DNA from: Hyphomicrobiales bacterium
GTDB taxonomy: Bacteria > Pseudomonadota > Alphaproteobacteria > Rhizobiales > Rhizobiaceae
NCBI GenBank assembly: GCA_900471525.1
Contig: UCEZ01000015.1
Span: 124,001 to 188,000 of the forward strand
Reading direction: 5' to 3'
DNA: 64,000 bases
Below the pieces are notes generated by a model. The model ran no database searches. It worked only from the letters and a program-made list of their open reading frames with translations, and was not told the origin of the DNA. Shown piece by piece: positions 8,705-16,562 of the stretch (position 1 is its first letter; every line of letters begins with the position of its first letter). The translations under genes and the position numbers were made by a program.

Positions 8705-10012
8705 TCAGATGTCGAGCGTCGTCTGCCGTTCCCATTCGGTGAAGTGGGACGCGTAGGTGTTCCACTCCTGATGCTTGAGCTTGAGGTAGGCTGCGGAGAA
8801 CTCGAGCCCAAGCGCTGCCTTCAGCTCTTCATCCTTGTCGTATTCCCGAAGCGCATCCAAAAGGTTCAAGGGCAGGCGCGGCGCGTCGGTGACGGTGTGG
8901 CCTTCCTTGTACATGTCGATGTCGTAATGACGACCCGGATCGGCATTGTGCCGGATGCCGTTGAGACCGGCCGCAATGATGATCGCCTGCAGCAGATAGG
9001 GATTGACCGCGCCATCGGGCAAACGCAGTTCGAACCGGCCCGGGCCTGGCACGCGCACCATGTGGGTCCGGTTGTTGCCCGTCCACGTGACCGTATTCGG
9101 CGCCCAGGTCGCACCGGAAATGGTGCGCGGCGCGTTGATGCGCTTGTAAGAATTGACCGTCGGGTTGGTGACGGCGGCAAGTGCCGAGGCATGCTTCATG
9201 ATGCCGCCGAGGAAAGTCTTGCCCTTGGCCGAAAGACCGAATGGCATTTCCTTGTCCGCGAACGCATTGGTCTTGCCATCCAGATCCCAGACGGAGATAT
9301 GGGCGTGGCAGCCATTGCCGGTGAGGCCCTTGAACGGTTTCGGCATGAAGGTGGCGCGAAGACCGTGCTTCTCGGCGACCGATTTCACCATGAACTTGAA
9401 GAACGAGTGCTTGTCGGCCGTCTGCAGCGCGTCGTCATATTCCCAGTTCATCTCGAACTGGCCGTTCGCATCCTCGTGGTCGTTCTGATAGGGCTTCCAG
9501 CCGAGTTCGAGCATGTAGTCGCAGATTTCGGCAATCACATCGTAGCGGCGCATGACGGCCTGCTGGTCGTAGCAGGGCTTCTCGGCCGTATCGAACTCGT
9601 CGGAAATCTTGCCACCATCCGGTGAAATCAGGAAGAATTCCGGCTCGACTCCGGTCTTGACGCGAAGGCCTTGCTTGGCGGCTTGCTCGATCAACCTCTT
9701 CAACATCACGCGCGGCGCCTGTTCGACCGGTTTGTCGTCCATGACGCAGTCGGCAGCGACCCAGGCAACGTCCTTCTTCCAGGGAAGCTGAATGACGGAG
9801 GAGGCATCCGGCAGGGCAAACAGGTCCGGATGGGCGGGGGTGAGGTCGAGCCAGGTGGCGAAGCCTGCAAAGCCCGCGCCGTCCTTCTGCATGTCGGCGA
9901 TCGCCTCGGCCGGAACGAGCTTTGCCCGCTGGCCACCGAACAGGTCGGTATAGCTGATCATGAAATATTTGATGCCCCGGTCCTTGGCAAAGGTAGCAAG
10001 ATCGAGTGTCAC
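8705..10012 (-). CDS. glnT: Glutamine synthetase family protein, GlnT / gamma-glutamylmethylamide synthetase-like
   Basis: A 435-residue glutamine-synthetase homologue beginning at a GTG (10012) with an AAGGGG Shine-Dalgarno. It carries the GS metal and ATP motifs EPEFFLI, NGCHAHISVWD, NNRTHMVRVPGPGRFELR and PDGAVNPYL. It lacks the length and adenylylation-loop character of GlnA. In rhizobia this gene is named glnT and sits behind glxBCD. In methylotrophs the orthologous position is gmaS, whose product ligates methylamine to glutamate. Because the N-methylglutamate synthase and dehydrogenase genes are adjacent, the GmaS role is the better inference. GS activity alone cannot separate the two. 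Confidence 0.9.
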   Translation of the reverse strand: MTLDLATFAKDRGIKYFMISYTDLFGGQRAKLVPAEAIADMQKDGAGFAGFATWLDLTPAHPDLFALPDASSVIQLPWKKDVAWVAADCVMDDKPVEQAPRVMLKRLIEQAAKQGLRVKTGVEPEFFLISPDGGKISDEFDTAEKPCYDQQAVMRRYDVIAEICDYMLELGWKPYQNDHEDANGQFEMNWEYDDALQTADKHSFFKFMVKSVAEKHGLRATFMPKPFKGLTGNGCHAHISVWDLDGKTNAFADKEMPFGLSAKGKTFLGGIMKHASALAAVTNPTVNSYKRINAPRTISGATWAPNTVTWTGNNRTHMVRVPGPGRFELRLPDGAVNPYLLQAIIIAAGLNGIRHNADPGRHYDIDMYKEGHTVTDAPRLPLNLLDALREYDKDEELKAALGLEFSAAYLKLKHQEWNTYASHFTEWERQTTLDI

Positions 10013-10102
10013 TGTGTTCCCCTTTGGATTATTCAGACACTTTTTCGTGGAAAGGCCGCCACCTGTCTTGGGAGATCAGGCAACGGCCAAAGGTATGTCG
10101 GT

Positions 10103-11431
10103 TTAGAAGCCTCCCTTGCCCGGGATCCAGCTGGTACCGGCGAGCGGCACCTGCGCCATGGCGGAAGCCTCCAACGTCAGCGCGACGAGGTCTTCCGGCT
10201 CCAGATTGTGCAGGTGGTTCTTGCCGCAGGCACGCGCGATGGTCTGGGCTTCGAGTGTCATCACTTTCAGGTAGTTGGCAAGGCGACGGCCGGCCGCGAC
10301 CGGATCGAGGCGCTTCATCAGCTCCGGGTCCTGCGTCGTGATGCCAGCCGGGTCCTTGCCTTCATGCCAGTCGTCATAGGCGCCCGCAGTGGTGCCGAGC
10401 TTCTGGTATTCACTTTCCCAGTGCGGATCGTTGTCGCCGATGGCAACGAGCGCTGCCGTACCGATCGCAACCGCGTCGGCGCCAAGCGCCAGCGCTTTCG
10501 CCACATCGGCGCCCGAGCGGATACCCCCGGAAATGATCAGCTGGACCTTCCGGTGCATGCCGAGATCCTGCAGCGCCTGGACGGCGGGGCGGATGCAGGC
10601 GAGCGTCGGCATGCCGACATTCTCGATGAAGACGTCCTGCGTAGCGGCCGTGCCGCCCTGCATGCCGTCGAGCACGACGACGTCGGCACCGGCCTTCACT
10701 GCAAGCGCGGTATCATAGTAGGGCCGTGCGCCGCCGACCTTCACATAGATCGGCTTTTCCCAATCGGTGATCTCGCGCAGCTCCATGATCTTGATTTCAA
10801 GGTCGTCCGGGCCCGTCCAATCGGGATGGCGGCAGGCAGAGCGCTGGTCGATACCTTTCGGCAGGTTGCGCATGTTGGCGACACGATCGGAAATCTTCTG
10901 GCCGAGCAGCATGCCGCCGCCGCCGGGCTTGGCGCCCTGGCCGACCACAACCTCGATCGCATCGGCGCGGCGGAGGTCCTTGGGGTTCATGCCGTAGCGG
11001 GACGGCAGATACTGATAGACGAGGGTTTGCGAATGGCCGCGCTCCTCGTCCGTCATGCCGCCGTCGCCGGTGGTGGTCGATGTGCCAGCAATCGTCGCGC
11101 CGCGTCCGAGCGCTTCCTTGGCATTGCCCGATAGCGCACCAAAGCTCATACCGGCGATGGTGATCGGCGTTTTCAGCGTGATCGGCTTCTTGGCGAAGCG
11201 AGAACCGAGAACGACGGTCGTATCGCATTTCTCGCGATAACCCTCGAGCGGGTAGCGCGAGATCGAAGCGCCCAAGAACAGGAGATCGTCGAAATGCGGA
11301 ACCTTGCGCTTGGTACCGGCGCCGCGAATGTCGTAAATGCCGGTCGCCGCCGCGCGGCGGATTTCCGCCAGGGTATAATCGTCGAACGTCGCTGACTTGC
11401 GCGGCGGGGTATATGGGTTGTGATAGCTCAT
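10103..11431 (-). CDS. mgsC: N-methylglutamate synthase subunit C-like / GltB FMN-domain protein (glxD)
   Basis: A 442-residue protein equivalent to the FMN-binding central domain of glutamate synthase. Motifs include FLGASISRYPLEGYREKC, PITIAGMSFGALSGNAKEAL, GQGAKPGGGGMLLGQKIS, VVLDGMQGGTAATQDVF and ISGGIRSGADVAKALALGADAVAIG. In the N-methylglutamate synthase complex this subunit transfers the methylamino group to 2-oxoglutarate/glutamate. The gene lies 15 bp after mgsB and 90 bp before glnT. Rhizobial annotations call it glxD. The domain identity is clear; the physiological reaction follows from the locus. Confidence 0.92.
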   Translation of the reverse strand: MSYHNPYTPPRKSATFDDYTLAEIRRAAATGIYDIRGAGTKRKVPHFDDLLFLGASISRYPLEGYREKCDTTVVLGSRFAKKPITLKTPITIAGMSFGALSGNAKEALGRGATIAGTSTTTGDGGMTDEERGHSQTLVYQYLPSRYGMNPKDLRRADAIEVVVGQGAKPGGGGMLLGQKISDRVANMRNLPKGIDQRSACRHPDWTGPDDLEIKIMELREITDWEKPIYVKVGGARPYYDTALAVKAGADVVVLDGMQGGTAATQDVFIENVGMPTLACIRPAVQALQDLGMHRKVQLIISGGIRSGADVAKALALGADAVAIGTAALVAIGDNDPHWESEYQKLGTTAGAYDDWHEGKDPAGITTQDPELMKRLDPVAAGRRLANYLKVMTLEAQTIARACGKNHLHNLEPEDLVALTLEASAMAQVPLAGTSWIPGKGGF

Positions 11432-11446
11432 CTATATGTCCCTGCC

Positions 11447-12169
11447 TTAGTACGCGTCAGCGTTATCGATGTTGAAATTATAGAGCTTGCGGGCCGAGCC
11501 GTAACGCTTGAATTCCGTCGGCTTGACGTCGGTAATGCCTGCCTTCGCCAGCAACTCGGCGAGCTTTTCGATATGCTCGGAACGCAATTCCTTCTCGATG
11601 CAGTCGGCACCAAGGCTCTTCACCTCGCCGCGAACGAAAAGCTTGGCCTCGTAGAGCGAATCCCCCAGCGCATCGCCGGCATCGCCGAGCACGACCAGAT
11701 GGCCGGATTGGCCCATGAAGGCCGACATATGGCCGATATTGCCGTGGACGACGATGTCGATGCCCTTCATCGAGATGCCACAGCGCGAGGCCGCATTGCC
11801 CTTAATGACCAGCAGACCGCCGCGTCCAGTCGCGCCCGCATACTGGCTGGCATCACCCTCGATCACAACCGTTCCCGACATCATGTTTTCCGCGACACCC
11901 GGGCCGGCCGACCCATGAACGGTGACAGCGCCGCCGTCATTCATGCCGGCGCAATAATAACCGACGCTGCCGCGCACTTCGACGGTGACGGGCTGATCGA
12001 TGCCGACAGCGACGGAGTGACTGCCGCGCGGATTGACGACTTCGAAATTCGTGTCATTGGCACCGGGCGCAATATTATGCAGCGCTCTGTTCAATTCGCG
12101 CAGCGGCATGGTGGCAAGGTCGAAGACGCGCATTGCTTCCAGACTTTCTCGTTTTACGCTGAGGTCCAT
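11447..12169 (-). CDS. mgsB: N-methylglutamate synthase subunit B-like / GltB GXGXG-domain protein (glxC)
   Basis: A 240-residue protein equal to the right-handed beta-helix (GXGXG) domain of glutamate synthase. It shows the repeated glycine ladder in NMMSGTVVIEGDASQYAGATG and the repeats after it. It is a structural subunit between the amidotransferase-like MgsA and FMN-bearing MgsC. The start follows the mgsA stop by 2 bp, so the two are coupled. Confidence 0.92.
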   Translation of the reverse strand: MDLSVKRESLEAMRVFDLATMPLRELNRALHNIAPGANDTNFEVVNPRGSHSVAVGIDQPVTVEVRGSVGYYCAGMNDGGAVTVHGSAGPGVAENMMSGTVVIEGDASQYAGATGRGGLLVIKGNAASRCGISMKGIDIVVHGNIGHMSAFMGQSGHLVVLGDAGDALGDSLYEAKLFVRGEVKSLGADCIEKELRSEHIEKLAELLAKAGITDVKPTEFKRYGSARKLYNFNIDNADAY

Positions 12170-12171
12170 GG

Positions 12172-13077
12172 TCAGGCAGCCTTCTCGTGATCCCAGAAAT
12201 AGACGGTGGCGGGCTCCGGTTCCCAGACACGCGCGTCTTCGATGCCCGGCAGGTTGACGAGCGCGCGGTATTCGGAGCCGAAGGCGATGTATTGGTCAGT
12301 CTCGGCCATGACGGCCGGCTTGCAGGCGATCGGATCGCGCACGACACCGAAGCCGGACTTGGTGCCGACCACGAAAGTGAAGAAACCGTCGAGATCATCA
12401 AGCGCGCTGGTCAGCGCCTGCCCCAGATCCTTGCCTTTGGCCATTTCGGCGGTGAGATAGGCGGCGGCGACTTCCGAGTCGTTCTGCGTCTCGAAGGTCA
12501 TTCCTTCGCGCACCAGTTCGCGGCGCAGGTTATTGTGGTTGGAGAGCGAGCCATTGTGCACCAGGCACTGGTCGGCACCGGTCGAGAACGGGTGCGCGCC
12601 GAGCGTGGTGACGGCCGATTCCGTTGCCATGCGGGTATGGCCGATGCCATGCGTGCCACCCATTTCGCGAATGCCGAAACGGGAAACCACATCCTTCGGC
12701 AAGCCTACTTCCTTATAGATCTCGACGCTGTCGCCCGAACCCATGACCCGGATTTCCGGCCGCTCAGAGGCGAGCAGGTCACGCACGGCCGCAGCCTGCG
12801 CGGCATCGGCCTCGATGACCGCGTGCGTGCTCTTGAGTTCTACCGTAACGCTTGCATCGGCAGGCTTCAGGAGCTCTCCCAGTCCTGCGAAATCGGTCGC
12901 CGGCTTGGCCGACTGCACGGTGATTTTCGCGCGGCCGTCGGACGGTGCCCCGTAGATCGCGATACCAGCACTATCGGGGCCACGGTCAGTCATGATGACC
13001 AGCATATCGGACAGCATGGCACCCAATTTGGGCTCCAGTGACTTGTCCTTCAAAAACAATCCGACAATTCCGCACAT
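12172..13077 (-). CDS. mgsA: N-methylglutamate synthase subunit A-like / class II glutamine amidotransferase (glxB)
   Basis: A 301-residue class II amidotransferase domain protein. After start removal it would expose Cys2 (MCGIVGLF), the N-terminal nucleophile. GIGHTRMATESAVT and HNGSLSNHNNLR hold the Arg and the Asn-Gly of the glutaminase site. It supplies the amide/methylamide-hydrolysing part of the split glutamate-synthase-like complex. The ATG at 13077 follows AAGGAT. It is the first gene of the mgsABC-glnT-purU row and has its own 113-bp upstream region after the XRE regulator gene. Confidence 0.93.
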   Translation of the reverse strand: MCGIVGLFLKDKSLEPKLGAMLSDMLVIMTDRGPDSAGIAIYGAPSDGRAKITVQSAKPATDFAGLGELLKPADASVTVELKSTHAVIEADAAQAAAVRDLLASERPEIRVMGSGDSVEIYKEVGLPKDVVSRFGIREMGGTHGIGHTRMATESAVTTLGAHPFSTGADQCLVHNGSLSNHNNLRRELVREGMTFETQNDSEVAAAYLTAEMAKGKDLGQALTSALDDLDGFFTFVVGTKSGFGVVRDPIACKPAVMAETDQYIAFGSEYRALVNLPGIEDARVWEPEPATVYFWDHEKAA

Positions 13078-13190
13078 GGGGACAATCCTTCGTTTCGTTG
13101 CTGAAAAGATGGATAGCAGCTGACGTTTTGAATTTCAACTGAGAAGAAAGTTATTTTCTTTTAAAGCAAGATTTGTGCGCTGCGAGATTG
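13078..13190 (-). promoter_or_regulatory. Likely promoter of mgsA with a small palindrome
   Basis: On the minus strand TTGAAA, a 17-bp spacer and TATCCA form a possible sigma-70 promoter. The -35 lies in the palindrome TTGAATTTCAA (13128-13138). A related sequence, TGAGA-N9-TCTCA with a GAAAATTTC core, lies upstream of the XRE gene near 13926-13944. A shared operator for the cupin-XRE regulator is possible but unproven. Confidence 0.35.
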
Positions 13191-13883
13191 TCAGATGTTA
13201 CTCCGTGTCTGCGGATATGAGATGATCGAGAGATAGCGGATCGGCAGTTTCACCAGTTGCTCCGGTCCATGACGCGCGTCGGCGTCGAAAAACAGGCTAT
13301 CGCCCGGCTGCATGGTGAAGAGCCGGTCGCCGTGGCGGTACACGACCTCGCCTTCCAGCATGTAGAGAAACTCCATGCCCTCATGCTGGAAGGCCGGAAA
13401 CGTATCGGAATCCGCGGTAAGCGTGATCAGATAGGGCTCGACGATGACGCCAGCCGTGTTGTTGTCGATATGGCCGAGCAGATTGTATTGGTGTCCCGCG
13501 CGCGTGCCGCGGCGTTCCAGCTCTACGCCTTCGCCGGCCTTGACGAAAACAGCGTTGCGTGGCTCCTCATAGCGGCGGAAGAATGCGGTGACCGGAACAC
13601 CGAGCGCACGCGACAGGGATTGCAACGTGGTCAATGACGGCGAGATATTGCCATTCTCAATCTTCGACAGCATGCCGAGCGAAATTCCCGTGGCGGTGGC
13701 AAGGTCCGTCACCGTGATCCCGAGCTTCTTGCGGAACGCTCGCACCTCATGGCCGATGGCGATTTCGAGGTTGTTTTCCTTCGGCTCACGCAGCGCATGG
13801 GGGTCCTGCGAGAATGCAGCCTTCAGCGCCGGCCGCTCGTCATCCGTTGTCCGGCCGATATCGATTGGTTGCTTCTTCACCAT
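13191..13883 (-). CDS. XRE-family transcriptional regulator with C-terminal cupin domain
   Basis: A 230-residue cytoplasmic regulator. The helix-turn-helix spans about residues 45-100 (RAFRKKLGITVTDLATATGI, MLSKIENGNISPSLTTL). A cupin sensor domain follows at about 150-220 (HEGMEFLYMLEGEV, GDSLFFDADARHGPE). It lies upstream of mgsA in the same direction and probably controls the mgs/gma genes, sensing a small ligand through the cupin. Relatives regulate amine and amino-acid catabolism. The ligand is unknown. Confidence 0.88.
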   Translation of the reverse strand: MVKKQPIDIGRTTDDERPALKAAFSQDPHALREPKENNLEIAIGHEVRAFRKKLGITVTDLATATGISLGMLSKIENGNISPSLTTLQSLSRALGVPVTAFFRRYEEPRNAVFVKAGEGVELERRGTRAGHQYNLLGHIDNNTAGVIVEPYLITLTADSDTFPAFQHEGMEFLYMLEGEVVYRHGDRLFTMQPGDSLFFDADARHGPEQLVKLPIRYLSIISYPQTRSNI

Positions 13884-13960
13884 ATGGCTCCGCTTCCCCT
13901 GCCTTCAATGAAAACAAGCTATCCTGAGAGTGAAAATTTCTCAACCGGGAAGAAAATTAT

Positions 13961-14938
13961 TCAGGGCGTTCCTACGCCGCCAAACTGCCGCTGGGACCGT
14001 GGCGGCTCACCGAAGGCGGCACGATAGCTCCGTGAAAAATGACCCGCACTTGAAAAGCCGGTGGCAAAAGCGATTTCCGAGATCGAAAGCGGGCTTTGCA
14101 GCAGCAGGCGGCGTGCATGATCGAGTCGCAGCTTGCGATACTCGAGGAGAAAGGACGAACCCATCTGGCTGGAAAACAACCGGTCGAGGTGGCGCGGCGA
14201 CAGGCCCGCCAATGCGGCCATGGTCCTGCGATCGAGGGGAGCCTCGATCGTTGCTTCCATTTTCTCAAGCACGGTCAGCAGGCCCGGATGATTGATGCGG
14301 TAACGCTCGGCAAGCGATGCCCGCTGCGGCGCGCCCGAACTCTCGACATGGGTATGGAGGTACCAGTCGCTCACGCGGCGAGCAAAGTCGGACCCCATGC
14401 GTTCGGAGATCAAAGCATACATCATGTCGAGTGGCGCCACGCCGCCGCCGCAGGTAATCCGGCTGCCGTCCAGAACGTAGCGCGCCTGACGCGGGACCAG
14501 GCCCGGAAAAGCTTCCATGAGGGCCGGAGCATGCTCCCAGTGGATGGTAAAATCGCGATCCTCGAGCAGACCCGCCGCGGCCATCAGATAGGGGCCACCC
14601 GAAATGCCACCGATACGCACGCCTTCGCGCGCCAATTGGCGCAGGCAGGCCATAACCGCCGGAACATTCCAATCGACCGGCGTGCCACCGGCGCAGACGA
14701 AGACAGTATGGAAACCGGAACCGCGTCCCGGTAGCGGCAGCGAGGGAACAGGGATCCCTGAAGACGTCACCGCCGCAGCACCCTCGGGCGCATGGGAAGA
14801 CAAAGAATAGATGTCCTTGCCAGCCAGAAGATTGGCCGCACGCAGCGGCTCTATGGCAGAGGCATAGGACATCAGCGCAAATCCCGGAATGAGGATAAAG
14901 CCAATCTTCTGCACGTTTTTGAGGTCATCCGTCGCCAT
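13961..14938 (-). CDS. glxA: GlxA family AraC-type transcriptional regulator (GATase1-like sensor domain)
   Basis: A regulator of about 325 residues. The N-terminal domain (about residues 8-190) has the DJ-1/PfpI class I amidotransferase-like fold. The C-terminal AraC DNA-binding domain carries LAGLSPRHLDRLFSSQMG and ISEIAFATGFSSAGHFSRSY. I place the start at the ATG at 14938 (MATDDLKNVQKIGF) because residues before it, back to 15013, are not family-like. It is divergent from the soxB-type operon across about 90 bp. The rhizobial name glxA applies. It likely activates one or both halves of the methylamine locus. Confidence 0.9.
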   Translation of the reverse strand: MATDDLKNVQKIGFILIPGFALMSYASAIEPLRAANLLAGKDIYSLSSHAPEGAAAVTSSGIPVPSLPLPGRGSGFHTVFVCAGGTPVDWNVPAVMACLRQLAREGVRIGGISGGPYLMAAAGLLEDRDFTIHWEHAPALMEAFPGLVPRQARYVLDGSRITCGGGVAPLDMMYALISERMGSDFARRVSDWYLHTHVESSGAPQRASLAERYRINHPGLLTVLEKMEATIEAPLDRRTMAALAGLSPRHLDRLFSSQMGSSFLLEYRKLRLDHARRLLLQSPLSISEIAFATGFSSAGHFSRSYRAAFGEPPRSQRQFGGVGTP

Positions 14939-15029
14939 GTCCTGATTATGTCCTAATCCGTCTCTTTCCTGCAAGTAGCGAAAAACAATCCTGTCATGAT
15001 CGGCGCCAGTCACCCGGGATCATATCGAC

Positions 15030-16280
15030 ATGCGCTACTCCGCCTTTTCCGTTTTTCTGAATGCCCTGCGCGGCAACAAGGGCTGGAACCCGGCCTGGCG
15101 GAGCCCTGTGCCGAAGAACCGGTATGACGTCATCATCGTCGGTGGCGGCGGACATGGGCTTGCCACCGCCTACTATCTCGCCAAGGAATTCGGCGTCACC
15201 AATGTCGCCGTCCTGGAAAAGGGCTATATCGGCTCCGGCAACGTTGGCCGCAACACCACGATCATCCGCTCCAACTACCTGCTGCAGGGCAACAACCCGT
15301 TCTACGAACTGTCGATGAAGCTCTGGGAAGGGCTGGAGCAGGACTTCAACTTCAACGCCATGGTTTCGCAGCGCGGCGTGCTCAATCTCTATCATTCCGA
15401 CGCCCAGCGCGACGCCTATACGCGGCGCGGCAACGCGATGCGGCTGCACGGCGTCGATGCCGACCTGCTCGACCGCAACGCGGTGCGCCAGATGCTGCCC
15501 TTCCTCGATTTCGACAATGCCCGCTTCCCGATCCAGGGCGCGCTTATGCAGAAGCGCGGCGGCACGGTGCGGCATGACGCTGTTGCCTGGGGCTATGCGC
15601 GCGGCGCCGACACGCGCGGTGTCGATATCATCCAGAATTGCGAAGTCACCGGCATTCGCCGCGAAAACGGCCGCGTGGTGGGCGTCGATACCAGCCAGGG
15701 TTTCATCGGCTGCGGCAAGCTGGCGCTGGCGGCAGCGGGCAACTCCACCTCAGTTGCCGACATGGTCGACATGAAGCTGCCGATCGAGAGCCATGTGCTG
15801 CAGGCCTTCGTCTCTGAAGGTCTGAAACCCTTCATCGACAATGTCGTGACCTTCGGTGCCGGGCATTTCTATGTCTCCCAGTCCGACAAGGGCGGCTTGG
15901 TCTTCGGCGGCGATATCGACGGCTACAATTCCTACGCCCAGCGCGGCAATCTGGCGACGGTCGAGCACGTCGCCGAAGCCGGCGTCGCAATGATCCCGGC
16001 ACTATCGCGTGTCCGGGTGCTGCGCTCCTGGGGCGGCGTGATGGACATGAGCATGGACGGCTCGCCGATCATCGACCGCACCCATATCGACAATCTCTAC
16101 CTGAACGCCGGCTGGTGTTACGGCGGCTTCAAGGCTACGCCCGCCTCCGGCTTCTGCTACGCCCATCTGATCGCCAAGAACGAGCCGCATGAAACGGGAC
16201 GCGCCTTCCGGCTCGACCGCTTCGCGCGCGGCAGGATGATCGATGAAAAGGGCGTCGGCTCGCAACCCAATCTGCATTGA
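15030..16280 (+). CDS. soxB: Heterotetrameric sarcosine oxidase beta / N-methylglutamate dehydrogenase subunit A-like
   Basis: A 416-residue flavoprotein. The FAD-binding Rossmann motif VGGGGHGLATAYYL begins near residue 37. His182, in RHDAVAWGYA, lies where the covalent FMN of heterotetrameric sarcosine oxidase attaches. It oxidises an N-methyl amino acid, either sarcosine or N-methylglutamate. SoxB and MgdA are homologues and cannot be told apart by motif, but the adjacent glnT/gmaS and mgsABC genes favour N-methylglutamate dehydrogenase. First gene of a tight four-gene operon divergent from glxA. Confidence 0.92.
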   Translation: MRYSAFSVFLNALRGNKGWNPAWRSPVPKNRYDVIIVGGGGHGLATAYYLAKEFGVTNVAVLEKGYIGSGNVGRNTTIIRSNYLLQGNNPFYELSMKLWEGLEQDFNFNAMVSQRGVLNLYHSDAQRDAYTRRGNAMRLHGVDADLLDRNAVRQMLPFLDFDNARFPIQGALMQKRGGTVRHDAVAWGYARGADTRGVDIIQNCEVTGIRRENGRVVGVDTSQGFIGCGKLALAAAGNSTSVADMVDMKLPIESHVLQAFVSEGLKPFIDNVVTFGAGHFYVSQSDKGGLVFGGDIDGYNSYAQRGNLATVEHVAEAGVAMIPALSRVRVLRSWGGVMDMSMDGSPIIDRTHIDNLYLNAGWCYGGFKATPASGFCYAHLIAKNEPHETGRAFRLDRFARGRMIDEKGVGSQPNLH

Positions 16281-16289
16281 GGACTTTAC

Positions 16290-16562
16290 ATGGCCAGCCT
16301 GATCGCCTGCCCCCATTGCGGGCCGCGCCCCAAGGAAGAATTCACCGTTCGCGGCGATGCCGGCATCACCCGCCCGGCACCGGATGCCCGTGAGGACGCC
16401 TGGTACGCCTACGTCTACCTGCGCGACAATCCGCGCGGACGCCACAAGGAACATTGGCATCACACATCCGGCTGCCGCCGTTGGCTCATCGTTGAGCGCG
16501 ATACAGTCACTCATGCGGTATACGCCGTCACGGACGCTGCGGCGCAGGGAGAAACCGCATGA
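16290..16562 (+). CDS. soxD: Sarcosine oxidase delta / N-methylglutamate dehydrogenase small zinc subunit
   Basis: A 90-residue subunit with the Zn-binding pair CPHC (residues 7-10) and a second His/Cys group in EHWHHTSGCRRW, as in the delta subunit of heterotetrameric sarcosine oxidase. It begins 9 bp after soxB and overlaps soxA by 4 bp (ATGA), so the subunits are made together. Confidence 0.93.
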   Translation: MASLIACPHCGPRPKEEFTVRGDAGITRPAPDAREDAWYAYVYLRDNPRGRHKEHWHHTSGCRRWLIVERDTVTHAVYAVTDAAAQGETA